From positions 1-33,978 of the forward strand of contig QZKC01000048.1 in assembly GCA_003599425.1 (NCBI GenBank): DNA of 33,978 nucleotides. The letters run 5' to 3'. The notes below the pieces were generated by a model. The model searched no databases, was not told the origin of the DNA, and saw only the letters and a program-made list of their open reading frames with translations. A program made the translations under genes and the position numbers. Numbering within the stretch: the stretch's first letter is position 1; every line of letters begins with the position of its first letter. Source of the stretch: Nitrospiraceae bacterium. Its GTDB lineage: Bacteria; Nitrospirota; Thermodesulfovibrionia; UBA6902. Below are positions 18,561-27,049 of the stretch, in pieces.

Positions 18561-18580
18561 ATTGTCAATAAAGTGACAAT
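18561..18580 (-). terminator. Possible hairpin after fliS copy 2
   Basis: ATTGTCA and TGACAAT form a perfect 7-bp stem with a 6-nt loop, 11 nt beyond the fliS stop codon. There is no T-run after it, so it may be a weak terminator, an mRNA-end stabiliser, or an operator. Confidence 0.35.
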
Positions 18581-18591
18581 ACGAGGAGAGG

Positions 18592-18978
18592 TCAAACACC
18601 AACTTTGACGTTCTGTCTTACTTCCTTCATCATCTCTTTCCAGCCTTCTCGCAGAGTGTCAATTACCTTTTCAGCGTCTTCTATAGCGTTGATATCGTTG
18701 TTTGCATTTGCCTGAAGCAGGCGCTGAAGCACAAAATTGTAAAGGTTTCTCAGGTTGCTGGCTATCTCACCGCCTTTTTCCATATCAAGCACATTTGACA
18801 GTTCTGTGACTATAAGAGTCGCTTTACTGATATGTACACCTTTGGACATGATATCTCTATTCTCCATTTTGCGTTTCGCGATCCTGAGATGATTCAGAAC
18901 ACCTTCAAAAAGCATGAGAATGATCTGAACTCTGTCTGTAGTAGCAAGAACTGTTTTCCTGTAACCTGCGATATCCAT
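18592..18978 (-). CDS. fliS: Flagellar export chaperone FliS, copy 2
   Basis: A 128-residue FliS of standard length. It starts MDIAGYRKTVLATTDRVQ, close to the usual FliS opening in which a YRK/YQ segment caps the flagellin-binding pocket, and ends IEDAEKVIDTLREGWKEM. AGGAGG lies 8 nt before the ATG. It follows fliD by 11 nt, giving the common order flaG-fliD-fliS, so it is the likely housekeeping flagellin chaperone. Copy 1 at 16.3 kb lacks the N-terminal YRK segment. Confidence 0.93.
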   Translation of the reverse strand: MDIAGYRKTVLATTDRVQIILMLFEGVLNHLRIAKRKMENRDIMSKGVHISKATLIVTELSNVLDMEKGGEIASNLRNLYNFVLQRLLQANANNDINAIEDAEKVIDTLREGWKEMMKEVRQNVKVGV

Positions 18979-18989
18979 TCAACTGCCTC

Positions 18990-20375
18990 CTATGCTCTTG
19001 TAGAAAAATTCACACTGGAGAGATAATTGCCTATGTTGGTATAACCGCTTACAAGAGCCTCCAGTGATGTAAATCTGCGGACCAGATCCTGTTCGGTTTT
19101 GTCGAGCCTGTACTCCATGTTCCTTATTGTTTCATCAATATTCTCTATGATATCTTTCAATCCATTTTCCCTGAGAGTTATTGAGCCGTCAACAGAACTT
19201 ATTGCAGTGTTGATATAACTGTACAATTGATTTGCGATGCCGTCAGTTGAGTTTGTGAAAAAAGTTGCAACGTCATCAAGATCAGAGGCAAGTTTTGAAT
19301 CCAGAGTACTGCTGTTAATATTCAGCTTCCCTGTCTTGCTGTCTGTCGTTATTCCCAATTGCGCAAGGATATTCATATCAGTGGGCTGGCCTGATACCGT
19401 ATTGGATATAATGCTCCTCAACCTATTTTGAATATTGCGCGCTGTCCCTTCTCCAGAGAGAATGCCGCTTTCGCCTGTAGCAGAGTCATATGCCATGTTG
19501 GTAGAAATAAGATCAACAGTATCATTATATGCGTTTACAAAGTCGTTTATCTGTTCTTTTATGGTGTCCCGGTCTGCAGTAACCGATATCTTTGTTGATG
19601 CTCCCACACCATCTTTTTTCAGGTTTATCGTTAGGCCTGTTATTACATCGGTTACGGAGTTCGAACTTCTTACTATCTGGAGACCGTCTATAGTAAAATC
19701 AGCATCTTTAGCTGTCTTTTTCTCGGTAAAGGTTGTGGCTCTGAAATCCGCAGTGCTTCCAGTTCCATCAAGTGTTGTGCCGGCGTCTATTGTTATGGTT
19801 TTTGCAGCGCCTGTACCATTGCCTTTTATGATCAATCGGTATGGTGTTGCTCCCACTCCGTCATTTACTATTGTCGCTGTTACCCCAGGATTGCTGGCAT
19901 CAGCATTTATAATATCTCTTAAACCCTCAAGCGTAGTGCCGTTTGTAACAGTAAGTGTGCGCTGGGTTCCACCATATGTATATTGAAATGCCTTGTCGGT
20001 TCCACTGTTATTAACAACAGTGGTTGATGCGGCGACTCCGCTGTGAGCTTCATTCTCTTCAGAAGCAAGAGTCGTAACGGTTAGTGTATAATTGCTTGTC
20101 GAGGCCGTATTGGAAACGGTCGCTTCAGCAACCGCTGAATCTCCTACAGACGCTGACTTTGCATAAAAGTTCGATGCTGACTTCAGCTTGTCCACAGCAC
20201 TTTTCAGGCTCGATAGTTTCGATGAAAGACTGCTGTATTGGGTTATCTTCTCATTATATGAAGATTTCTTGTCTTCCAGTATGTTTATGGGCTGACGCTG
20301 CGCCTCGATAAGTTTCGAGATCAGGTCATTATAGTCTATGCCGGTGCTTATGCCACCAACAGTAAATGACGACAT
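18990..20375 (-). CDS. fliD: Flagellar filament cap protein FliD (HAP2)
   Basis: A 461-residue protein. The N-terminus (SSFTVGGISTGIDYNDLISKLIEAQRQPI) is the classic FliD D0/D1 opening, followed by a coiled-coil stretch to about residue 70. The middle holds the threonine-rich beta domains (YTLTVTTLAS, TLTVTNGTTLEGLRDIIN), and the C-terminus returns to a coiled coil with LVRRFTSLEALVSGYTNIGNYL. FliD forms the cap at the filament tip and folds incoming flagellin. AAGGAGGGATAAG precedes the ATG. The gene starts 1 nt after the flaG stop. Length is at the normal lower end for FliD. Confidence 0.95.
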   Translation of the reverse strand: MSSFTVGGISTGIDYNDLISKLIEAQRQPINILEDKKSSYNEKITQYSSLSSKLSSLKSAVDKLKSASNFYAKSASVGDSAVAEATVSNTASTSNYTLTVTTLASEENEAHSGVAASTTVVNNSGTDKAFQYTYGGTQRTLTVTNGTTLEGLRDIINADASNPGVTATIVNDGVGATPYRLIIKGNGTGAAKTITIDAGTTLDGTGSTADFRATTFTEKKTAKDADFTIDGLQIVRSSNSVTDVITGLTINLKKDGVGASTKISVTADRDTIKEQINDFVNAYNDTVDLISTNMAYDSATGESGILSGEGTARNIQNRLRSIISNTVSGQPTDMNILAQLGITTDSKTGKLNINSSTLDSKLASDLDDVATFFTNSTDGIANQLYSYINTAISSVDGSITLRENGLKDIIENIDETIRNMEYRLDKTEQDLVRRFTSLEALVSGYTNIGNYLSSVNFSTRA

Positions 20376-20376
20376 C

Positions 20377-20733
20377 TTATCCCTCCTTGTTTATCAGGAG
20401 ACCTTTTAAGTCCTGTGAACGTTTTGAAAGTTCTATAACTTCTTCCGGTGGTATCTGGCGAATGACTTTATTGGTTTCGCCATCTACTACTTTTACTACG
20501 GTAATGCCCAGCTCTTTCTCTATTTCTATATGTATTTTCCTGTCAAAGTACTGTGCCGCTGTTGCGATCCGGTCAACAGCTTCCTGCACATCACGCTTTT
20601 CATTCTTTTTCGTATCTTTCGCTTCAACTGTAGTTTCAGATTTCTTTTTCCCTTTATCTAATGGATTGCGGGTTTCTATCTCCCGTGCCGGGATTCTATC
20701 AGAATTTTGTATTTTCAGAGTCCCTTCTATCAT
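20377..20733 (-). CDS. flaG: FlaG family flagellar protein
   Basis: A 118-residue protein. The first half is charged and low in complexity (lysine- and glutamate-rich). The second half is the FlaG domain: IHIEIEKELGITVVKVVDGETNK followed by VIRQIPPEEVIEL, the family signature. FlaG affects filament length and is usually placed beside fliD, as here. GGGAGA lies before the ATG. A strong hairpin separates it from fliC upstream, so flaG-fliD-fliS may be transcribed partly by read-through from the fliC promoter. Confidence 0.92.
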   Translation of the reverse strand: MIEGTLKIQNSDRIPAREIETRNPLDKGKKKSETTVEAKDTKKNEKRDVQEAVDRIATAAQYFDRKIHIEIEKELGITVVKVVDGETNKVIRQIPPEEVIELSKRSQDLKGLLINKEG

Positions 20734-20759
20734 TTTTTATCTCCCTGCTACCTTAGCTA

Positions 20760-20794
20760 TTCAGGAGCAGGGCGGGTTCCACCCTGCCCCTGAA
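20760..20794 (-). promoter_or_regulatory. Hairpin between fliC and flaG
   Basis: Two 13-base arms (20760-20772 and 20782-20794) pair perfectly except for one G-T position, around a 9-nt loop. The stem is GC-rich. No T-run follows it on the minus strand. It could protect the 3' end of an abundant fliC mRNA or attenuate transcription into flaG-fliD-fliS. A smaller ATCCC-TTT-GGGAT hairpin at 20800-20812 includes the fliC stop region. Confidence 0.6.
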
Positions 20795-20812
20795 CTTTAA
20801 TCCCAAAGGGAT

Positions 20813-21658
20813 CTATCCTAAAAGCTGCAATGCGTACTGTGGGAGAACATTCGCCTGAGCGAGAACGGCTACGCCTGCCTGTAAAATTATCTGGCTCCTT
20901 GTGAGATTTGCAGTCTCAATAGCAAAATCCGCATCTCCGATTCTTGAATTTGCTGCTTGGAGATTTTCAGCCGCGATCTGAAGGTTTGCAATGGTACTGC
21001 CAAGCCTGTTCTGAACACCGCCAAGATTACCTCTTCTCGTTGAAACCGTTGATATAGCGCTGTCAATGAGAGTCAGCATTGACTGAGCATTAGCTGCAGT
21101 TTCAATACTTGACTGGGTTCCACTGAGTCCGAGAGCCGAAGAGTCGATATCACCAAATGTAGAACCGGTGATCGAGATTCTGTCATTTGCGGTATTATTA
21201 ATACCTACCTGCAAAGACACTCCGCTTGCACTCAGGCTTCCATCCAGCAGTTTCAGGCCGTTGAATTCAGTGGTATCAGAAATTCTCGTGATTTCACTCT
21301 TCAGGTCCTGGAATTCATTATTCAATGCAGTTCTGTCTGAAGATGACAGCAGCCCGTTAGCAGCCTGTGTTGAAAGTTCTCTCATTCTCGTAAGAATGTT
21401 GTGAATTTCATTCATACCACCTTCTGCGGTCTGCACGACAGATATTCCGTCCTGCCCGTTTCTTACTGCCTGATTAAGGCTTCTTACATGTGCAGTCAAC
21501 TTCATGGAAATAGCAAGACCTGCTGCATCGTCTTTTGCTGAATTGACCCTTAAACCTGAAGATAATCTCTCAACAGATGTTCCGAGGGAACTTTGAACCT
21601 TACCGATATTTCTCTGAGCATTCAGAGAGAAAAGATTTGTGTTAACTATTAAACCCAT
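20813..21658 (-). CDS. fliC: Flagellin FliC
   Basis: A 281-residue flagellin, near the minimum size for the family. Both conserved ends are intact: MGLIVNTNLFSLNAQRNIGK and RLSSGLRVNSAKDDAAGLAI at the start, and ANLTRSQIILQAGVAVLAQAN with LPQYALQLLG at the end (D0/D1 helices and the FliS-binding tail). The middle (about 140-210) is short and rich in serine and threonine, so there is little or no D2/D3 domain, and these surface residues are the obvious O-glycosylation sites. AAGGAGG precedes the ATG, and a sigma-28 promoter lies about 170 nt upstream. The adjoining glycosylation island probably modifies this protein. Confidence 0.97.
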   Translation of the reverse strand: MGLIVNTNLFSLNAQRNIGKVQSSLGTSVERLSSGLRVNSAKDDAAGLAISMKLTAHVRSLNQAVRNGQDGISVVQTAEGGMNEIHNILTRMRELSTQAANGLLSSSDRTALNNEFQDLKSEITRISDTTEFNGLKLLDGSLSASGVSLQVGINNTANDRISITGSTFGDIDSSALGLSGTQSSIETAANAQSMLTLIDSAISTVSTRRGNLGGVQNRLGSTIANLQIAAENLQAANSRIGDADFAIETANLTRSQIILQAGVAVLAQANVLPQYALQLLG

Positions 21659-21726
21659 GGTTTCCTCCTTGATTTTTCAGTCATCTGCCATTTTGGCTTC
21701 TGACTCTGGTTTCCTTACCATTTATT

Positions 21727-21744
21727 AGCAAGCTCAAGCTTGCT
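21727..21744 (-). promoter_or_regulatory. Hairpin in the fliC 5' leader
   Basis: AGCAAGC and GCTTGCT are perfect 7-base arms around a 4-nt loop, about 70 nt before the fliC start codon. It lies between two copies of AAGGAGGAAA. A role in mRNA stability or in binding a translational regulator is possible. Confidence 0.5.
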
Positions 21745-21826
21745 GTTGCTACTTTAAGGATTAGGTCTTTTTTCTTCTTGTCTCTTTCCTCCTTTCCTGA
21801 CCATCACCTTTCATTCTTTAGGTCTT

Positions 21827-21853
21827 TTATCGGTATCTTTTAAAAAAACTTTA
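21827..21853 (-). promoter_or_regulatory. Sigma-28 (FliA) promoter of fliC
   Basis: The minus strand has TAAA at 21853-21850, a spacer of exactly 15 nt, and ACCGATAA at 21834-21827. The consensus is TAAA-N15-GCCGATAA, so only one base differs. It faces fliC, the standard target of sigma-28, and gives a leader of about 160 nt. Confidence 0.85.
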
Positions 21854-22014
21854 GCCCAATTGTAAATTTTTTTTTCAGTCGTAAAAACATGTCTTTTTAA
21901 TGATAGATGCAACTTTGTAAAAGAATGAAAGAATAGAGGGGAAATTGAGGAACTGCCGAACACGCTGGATAACTTCAAGGAATGATAAATGTAGGCTTAG
22001 ATTGTATTCAATCC

Positions 22015-22866
22015 CTAATAAAACTCTTTCAGAGTATGCTCTAATTTTGCAAGGTCAAATGATTGCCTTACAAGAGGTCTCTCTTTAATGACCGGTATCC
22101 TCTCCTCAAGAATAGGCCTTTTATTTCTGAAAATAATCCCTAACGGAATGCGATCACCCCATTCAAGGGCTCTCTGAAATGCAGCGATTCTGTCTTCTGG
22201 ATTGTGTTCAGTCTCTATGTGATAAACCCTTTGCTTATACCACTCAAACGTATTTATCTTGTTGAAAGTCACGCAGGGCTGCAGTATATCAACAAGACTG
22301 AAGCCGTTGTGATTGACCGCTTCTTTTATCAGCCATGTTAAATGTTCCATGTCACCAGAAAAGCTTCTCGCTACAAAACTGCAGTCAAGTGCTATTGCCA
22401 AAGCAAGGGGATTGAGCTGCCCTGAAAACACTCCGAAAGGCTGGTTCTTAGTCTTCATCCCCTCCATACTTGTCGGTGAAGCCTGCCCTTTTGTGAGACC
22501 GTATATCTGGTTGTCATGGACAAAGAGCTTTACATTAATGTTCCTTCTGATATTATGAACAAAGTGATTCCCGCCCTCGCCATAACAATCGCCGTCTCCG
22601 GTGAATATAAATACAGGATGCTCGTGGTTTGCAAGCCTTATGCCGGTAGCAACAGGCAATGCCCTGCCATGAAGTCCGTTAAATGTGTTGCATTTGACGT
22701 AATGGGGAAATTTGGCAGCCTGCCCTATTCCGGATACAATAGTAAACTGATGAGGCTCGATATTCATTTCAACCATTGCATCCTTAAATGCCTTCAGTAT
22801 GCCAAAATTCCCACATCCCGGACACCAAGCTGGATGCTGTCCTCTATAATCCTGTAAAGTAGGCAT
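22015..22866 (-). CDS. korB: 2-oxoacid:ferredoxin oxidoreductase, beta subunit
   Basis: A 283-residue beta subunit. CPGCGNFG near the N-terminus (C15, C18) supplies Fe-S ligands, and GDGDCYGEGGNHFVHNIRRN with FVHDNQIYGLTKGQ is the thiamine diphosphate and Mg-binding region. The enzyme family converts a 2-oxoacid and CoA to an acyl-CoA and CO2 with reduction of ferredoxin, or the reverse in the reductive TCA cycle. The short beta subunit next to a fused gamma-alpha subunit matches 2-oxoglutarate-type (KorAB) enzymes, but substrate cannot be fixed from sequence. GGGAGA precedes the ATG, and the start overlaps the alpha gene by 23 nt. No separate ferredoxin-like delta subunit is adjacent. Confidence 0.92.
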   Translation of the reverse strand: MPTLQDYRGQHPAWCPGCGNFGILKAFKDAMVEMNIEPHQFTIVSGIGQAAKFPHYVKCNTFNGLHGRALPVATGIRLANHEHPVFIFTGDGDCYGEGGNHFVHNIRRNINVKLFVHDNQIYGLTKGQASPTSMEGMKTKNQPFGVFSGQLNPLALAIALDCSFVARSFSGDMEHLTWLIKEAVNHNGFSLVDILQPCVTFNKINTFEWYKQRVYHIETEHNPEDRIAAFQRALEWGDRIPLGIIFRNKRPILEERIPVIKERPLVRQSFDLAKLEHTLKEFY

Positions 22867-24586
22867 TCAGTTCTCCCAGTAGCCCGTCCAGAGTAAACGG
22901 TCTTCCATCATATTTTGTGATCATATGCTTAAATGTATATCCTGTTTCAGCCCGCACGAGGCGTGCAAACTGTCCAGTTGCGTTGTTCTCGATACAGATG
23001 GAATGTTTTGCTTTATTTAAAATTCCAAGATAATCGAATTTTTCATTTTCAGGGAACGGGTATATCTCAGTGAAATGAAGCACAGCGACTTTATTGTGTG
23101 GATCAGGTGTATTTTGCAAAAGGACATCAACAGCTTCTTTTACCACTCCATATGTTGAACCCCAACCAACAAGCACTATTTCTGGATCACTATCACCATA
23201 AAAAATAGGCGGAGCTATCTCTTCCCTGACATGAGGCAGCTTCTTGAACAGCCTCTTATCCAGCATCCTTTTCCTTGTTTCAGAATCCTCAATAATATGA
23301 CCTTCCTCATTATGCTCATCGCTGTCGGTCACTACAAGAAAGCTTGAATCACCGGGAACCGCAAGAGAGGTCACACCATTTTCTGTAAATGCATGACGTT
23401 TATATTCTGTCAGATTTTTCAATCCATCCCCTCTCAATCGCTGATCGGAATAATGGATCTTACTGAGGTCAAATTTATCGAAAGTCCATTGGGTATCAGC
23501 AAGGTACTGGTCAGTAAGAATAATGACAGGTATCTGGTATTTCTCAGCAATACCGAACGCCTTATTTGTGAGATAGAAGGCCTGCTCAGGTGTTCCCGGA
23601 GCCAGAACAACACGAGGGAATTCCCCATGTGCCGTATAAAGGGCAAATAGCAGGTCTCCCTGTTCTGTCCGTGTCGGCAAGCCGGTCGCGGGGCCCGGCC
23701 TCTGTGCAAGAGCAATTACTATTGGTGTCTCGGTTATTCCTGCCAGTGAAAGCCCCTCCACCATAAGGGCAAAGCCACCTCCTGAAGTCCCTGTCATGGC
23801 CCTTACACCGGCAAAAGAAGCGCCAAGTGCCATGTTTATCGCAGCGATCTCATCTTCGGCCTGTTCAATGATGATCCCATATTCCTCTTCCTTGTCAGCA
23901 ATATAATTCATGATCCCTGTAGAAGGCGTCATAGGATATGCAGAATAGAATTTCAGTCCTGACGCAATAGCTCCAAGACCTATCGCTTCATTGCCTGCAA
24001 TGAGCATAAAGGGTAAACTGCCTCTTTTCACTATACTGAATGAGCATCTCTGGCAGTTCTTGACAGCAAACTCACGGCCTGCCTGTGCTGCCTTGATATT
24101 GCTGTTTATTATTTCATCACCTTTTTTGCTGAATGTAATTTTTAACATTTCAAATAGAACATCCAGTTCCATTCCCAGCATGCCGAGAACAGCTCCCACT
24201 GCAACAGTGTTTGCCATGATCTTGCTTTTTCCGTGTTCCTCAGCAAGCGCAACGAAAGGTATATCAAGAAAGTGATCCTTTTCATATTTTTGCTTTAATG
24301 CAGCGGAATCATAAATAATAATCCCATTTTCAGTCAGCTCTTTTTCATGCTGTACAATGCTTTCCTTGTCCAGTGCAACCACAATATCGATCATGTCCCT
24401 GGATGATGTGATCTGCTCATCAGATACCCTGACCTGAAAGAAATTGTGCCCTCCCCGAATGCGCGATTCATAATCCTGGTGGGTAAAGACATGATACCCG
24501 GATTTTGCAAAGACATGGGCAAGCGTATCCCCAACAGTCTGTATTCCCTGCCCTGCTTCACCACCTATTCTTATTGAATAATCCAT
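22844..24586 (-). CDS. korA: 2-oxoacid:ferredoxin oxidoreductase, fused gamma-alpha subunit
   Basis: A 580-residue protein. Residues about 1-180 are the gamma domain, opening with YSIRIGGEAGQGIQTVG. Residues about 190-580 are the alpha (pyrimidine-binding) domain with FYSAYPMTPSTGIMNYI, EDEIAAINMALGASFAG and GTSGGGFALM, all typical of the family. ATG 24586 is preferred, with GGAAG before it, over an ATG four codons earlier. The pair with korB makes a cytoplasmic CoA-acylating oxidoreductase that needs ferredoxin. The gene follows a rubrerythrin-like gene by 22 nt, so it may share that transcript. Confidence 0.93.
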   Translation of the reverse strand: MDYSIRIGGEAGQGIQTVGDTLAHVFAKSGYHVFTHQDYESRIRGGHNFFQVRVSDEQITSSRDMIDIVVALDKESIVQHEKELTENGIIIYDSAALKQKYEKDHFLDIPFVALAEEHGKSKIMANTVAVGAVLGMLGMELDVLFEMLKITFSKKGDEIINSNIKAAQAGREFAVKNCQRCSFSIVKRGSLPFMLIAGNEAIGLGAIASGLKFYSAYPMTPSTGIMNYIADKEEEYGIIIEQAEDEIAAINMALGASFAGVRAMTGTSGGGFALMVEGLSLAGITETPIVIALAQRPGPATGLPTRTEQGDLLFALYTAHGEFPRVVLAPGTPEQAFYLTNKAFGIAEKYQIPVIILTDQYLADTQWTFDKFDLSKIHYSDQRLRGDGLKNLTEYKRHAFTENGVTSLAVPGDSSFLVVTDSDEHNEEGHIIEDSETRKRMLDKRLFKKLPHVREEIAPPIFYGDSDPEIVLVGWGSTYGVVKEAVDVLLQNTPDPHNKVAVLHFTEIYPFPENEKFDYLGILNKAKHSICIENNATGQFARLVRAETGYTFKHMITKYDGRPFTLDGLLGELNAYFTGL

Positions 24587-24608
24587 GACTACTTCCATTC
24601 CAATCAGG

Positions 24609-25073
24609 TCACAGTGACTGCCTCATCTCTGCCAGCCATCTGATATGGCTCTTTTCCTCATTGATGATCTCATTCAGAATCGCATCTTCCCCTAATACAT
24701 CTTTAAGGCCATAATAGTATAAAAGAGTTTCTCTTTCAAAACCGATTGCAAAACGGACTGCGTCCGCTCCTGCATTAAGGTGTTCAAGTGAAACAAGCGA
24801 CTTGTTCTTGCCAAGGAAAAATTCAGACTCCGCAACGGCCCGGAGAAATGCCGATGCTTCACCTGTTTCATCAACAATATTGTCCGGCACTGTTTTTTTA
24901 AGTTCGGAGAACTTCATCTCATGCTGCAGCTCCTTTGCAGCAAGTGTCTCAAAAAGTTTTTTCAGTTTTGCATCCTCGCCGAATTTCCCAGACATGCGGG
25001 TATAAAAATCATATCCAAGCCTTTCCGTCTGAACTGCCTGTTCAACCACTTCCTGTATGGAATATTTTTCCAT
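24609..25073 (-). CDS. Rubrerythrin-like ferritin family protein
   Basis: A 154-residue four-helix protein with a full set of diiron ligands: E17 in QTERLGYDFY, E48-x2-H51 in AKELQHE, E113 in GFERETLLYY, and E140-x2-H143 in NEEKSHIRWL. It lacks the C-terminal rubredoxin domain (no CxxC pair), so it is an erythrin-like short form. Such proteins handle peroxide or iron in anaerobes. GGAGGG precedes the ATG. It lies 20 nt after the DUF255 gene and just before korA, which suggests protection of oxygen-sensitive Fe-S enzymes, as inference. It is one of four ferritin-like proteins in 6 kb. Confidence 0.85.
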   Translation of the reverse strand: MEKYSIQEVVEQAVQTERLGYDFYTRMSGKFGEDAKLKKLFETLAAKELQHEMKFSELKKTVPDNIVDETGEASAFLRAVAESEFFLGKNKSLVSLEHLNAGADAVRFAIGFERETLLYYYGLKDVLGEDAILNEIINEEKSHIRWLAEMRQSL

Positions 25074-25093
25074 ATACCCTCCTCAGTAGGAAT

Positions 25094-27049
25094 TTAAAAC
25101 TCTTTATCCAGAAATTTCTTCAACCCCTCAGGGTCATGTAGCGGCTCATAACAGATATTTTTTTTGCAGGGGATGATGTAACCCCTATCCTCGCGATATG
25201 AAATAAACATATAGGGTTTATACCATGTTATGGCTGCTGATGCAAGTTCACTTTCCGGCAAAGCATGCACCGCAAGTCTGAGTCCGTTAAAATAAGCGTC
25301 GAGCGCGTAAAAATAATATCCCGCATGGATTCCTATCCCCTTTGCCCTCAGAGAAAACACCTTGAGTATTTTTTCAGCATGCTGAAGATATTCTTCTTTC
25401 TGAGTCACAAAATGAAGCTTCAGAAATAACACCACAGCAAGTGAGTTTGCCGATGAATGCGGCATATCTTCCACTCCCTTGATAATCAGTCCCAAGAGAT
25501 GATCGTCGGTATCAAAGAACCCGCCTTCTTTTTCATCCCATAACTTTTTTATGCACAGACCCATGATCTCCTCTGCTGTCCGGAGATAAGCAATATCTGC
25601 AGATACTTCATAGGCTAAGATCAAGGCGTCAACAAGATGAATATAGTCATCCAGCAAGGCATTCACCCCGTCTGTATGAAAGAGCTGCCCTCCAACAAAA
25701 CGTATTTTCAAAATCCTGTCGAGGCTTTTTATGGCAAAATTTTTAGCCCTGTCATCCCTGAATACCCTGGAGTAAAGCAAGAAGGACGATATAAGCATTC
25801 CGTTTATTGATGTATACAATGTCCGGTCAATAAAAGGCGTCTGGCGCCTGTTTCTTTCCTGAAACAGTTTCTTCTTCCCCCTTTTTATTATATCCCCAAC
25901 TTCCTTCTTATCTTTTGCGGTCTGCCTTGCGATCTCCTTTTCATCCATAACCGTAAACAGGACTTTCTTGGTTGCATCATGATGCATGCTCCCCATCTCA
26001 TTCATGAGATGAAGAGAGAGGACTCTATATTCGTCTTCATTCAAAATTCTCCTGAAATCCTCATCGGTCCATGTAAAATAACCGCCTTCATCATCGGGAA
26101 TGACATCAGCATCCTGGCTCGCATAAAAACCTCCGTCAGGGTCTGAGAGCACCTGGGAGATAAACTCCATTGTTCCTTCGGCAACATCTCTGAACAGCTT
26201 ATCGCCAAATACAGAATACGCATGCACATAATTCCTGAGCAGCCACGCATTATCGTCAGCCATTTTTTCAAAATGAGGGATGACCCAGGCCTTGTCAGTT
26301 GAATATCGGTGGAACCCACCCCCTATCTGGTCATAAAAACCTCCCAATGCCATAGCCTCAAGCGTCTTCCTGACTGCAAGTCCAATGGTCTCACTTTTAA
26401 TAAGAGAATACCTTCCGATAAGGAACTCCAGGGCGCCAGCCATGGGGAATTTAGGTGCAGACCCAAAGCCACCATTTTGCAGGTCGACCTCCGAGAGAAT
26501 ATCAGTTACAGCTTCTTCAAGAAATGACTCTTTGATGTCCCTTGCAGCCGAAGGCTCAGGTTTCAGGGCATCTGACAGTTTATTTGTATAGTTGGTAATT
26601 TCGTCTCTTTTCGTTTTGTACAGTTCAGTAATTGCATTGAGTACTTTCCTGAAACCAGGTTTCCCGAATCTGTCTTCCGGAGGGAAATAGGTGCCGCCAT
26701 AAAAAGGCTTTTTATCATATGTCAGAAAGACACTGAGCGGCCAGCCGCCGCCTGAACCCATTGCAGCAACTGCCAACTGGTATCTTCTGTCTATATCAGG
26801 CCTTTCGTCCCTGTCAAGCTTTATACAGATGAAGTTTTGATTGAGGAACTGAGCAAGCTCATCGTCATAAAAACTTTCCCTGGCCATAACATGACACCAG
26901 TGACACCATACAGCTCCAGAACTGAGGAACAGCGGCTTGTCTTCCTGTTGAGCCTTTTCGAAAGCTTTTTCAGACCATGGATACCAGTCGATTTTCTGGT
27001 CTTCTGAGTGTTTCAGGTAAGCAGATTTTTCTTTGGAGAGCCTGTTCAC
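25094..27049 (-). CDS. DUF255/YyaL (SPATA20-like) thioredoxin-domain protein
   Basis: A 651-residue protein of normal length for this family. The N-terminal thioredoxin-like domain has FLSSGAVWCHWCHVM (C49, C52) and ESFYDDELAQFLNQNFICIKLDRDERPDID, the conserved family block. GGGWPLSVFLTYDKKPFYGG follows. The rest is an alpha/alpha barrel like that of glycoside hydrolases and N-acylglucosamine 2-epimerases (IGGGFHRYSTD, HFEKMADDNAWLL, YFTWTDED). The biochemical role is not settled. The GTG start overlaps the CBM48 gene stop by 4 nt, so the two are translated together, hinting at a carbohydrate-linked function. Confidence 0.92.
   Translation of the reverse strand: MNRLSKEKSAYLKHSEDQKIDWYPWSEKAFEKAQQEDKPLFLSSGAVWCHWCHVMARESFYDDELAQFLNQNFICIKLDRDERPDIDRRYQLAVAAMGSGGGWPLSVFLTYDKKPFYGGTYFPPEDRFGKPGFRKVLNAITELYKTKRDEITNYTNKLSDALKPEPSAARDIKESFLEEAVTDILSEVDLQNGGFGSAPKFPMAGALEFLIGRYSLIKSETIGLAVRKTLEAMALGGFYDQIGGGFHRYSTDKAWVIPHFEKMADDNAWLLRNYVHAYSVFGDKLFRDVAEGTMEFISQVLSDPDGGFYASQDADVIPDDEGGYFTWTDEDFRRILNEDEYRVLSLHLMNEMGSMHHDATKKVLFTVMDEKEIARQTAKDKKEVGDIIKRGKKKLFQERNRRQTPFIDRTLYTSINGMLISSFLLYSRVFRDDRAKNFAIKSLDRILKIRFVGGQLFHTDGVNALLDDYIHLVDALILAYEVSADIAYLRTAEEIMGLCIKKLWDEKEGGFFDTDDHLLGLIIKGVEDMPHSSANSLAVVLFLKLHFVTQKEEYLQHAEKILKVFSLRAKGIGIHAGYYFYALDAYFNGLRLAVHALPESELASAAITWYKPYMFISYREDRGYIIPCKKNICYEPLHDPEGLKKFLDKEF

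Larger units (their letters stand above)
21659..22014. other. fliC leader and promoter region (356 nt)
   Basis: This gap holds, from right to left, the end of the korB-like gene, the sigma-28 promoter, and a purine-rich fliC leader of about 160 nt. The leader includes the hairpin at 21727-21744 and a second copy of the ribosome-site sequence AAGGAGGAAA at 21785-21794; the first copy at 21661-21670 is the true fliC ribosome site. No gene is seen. Confidence 0.6.

Noticed and set aside
19435-19986. 183-codon plus-strand frame opposite fliD
   Set aside because: It is a shadow of the threonine- and valine-rich fliD middle region; it resembles no known family and lacks a ribosome site.
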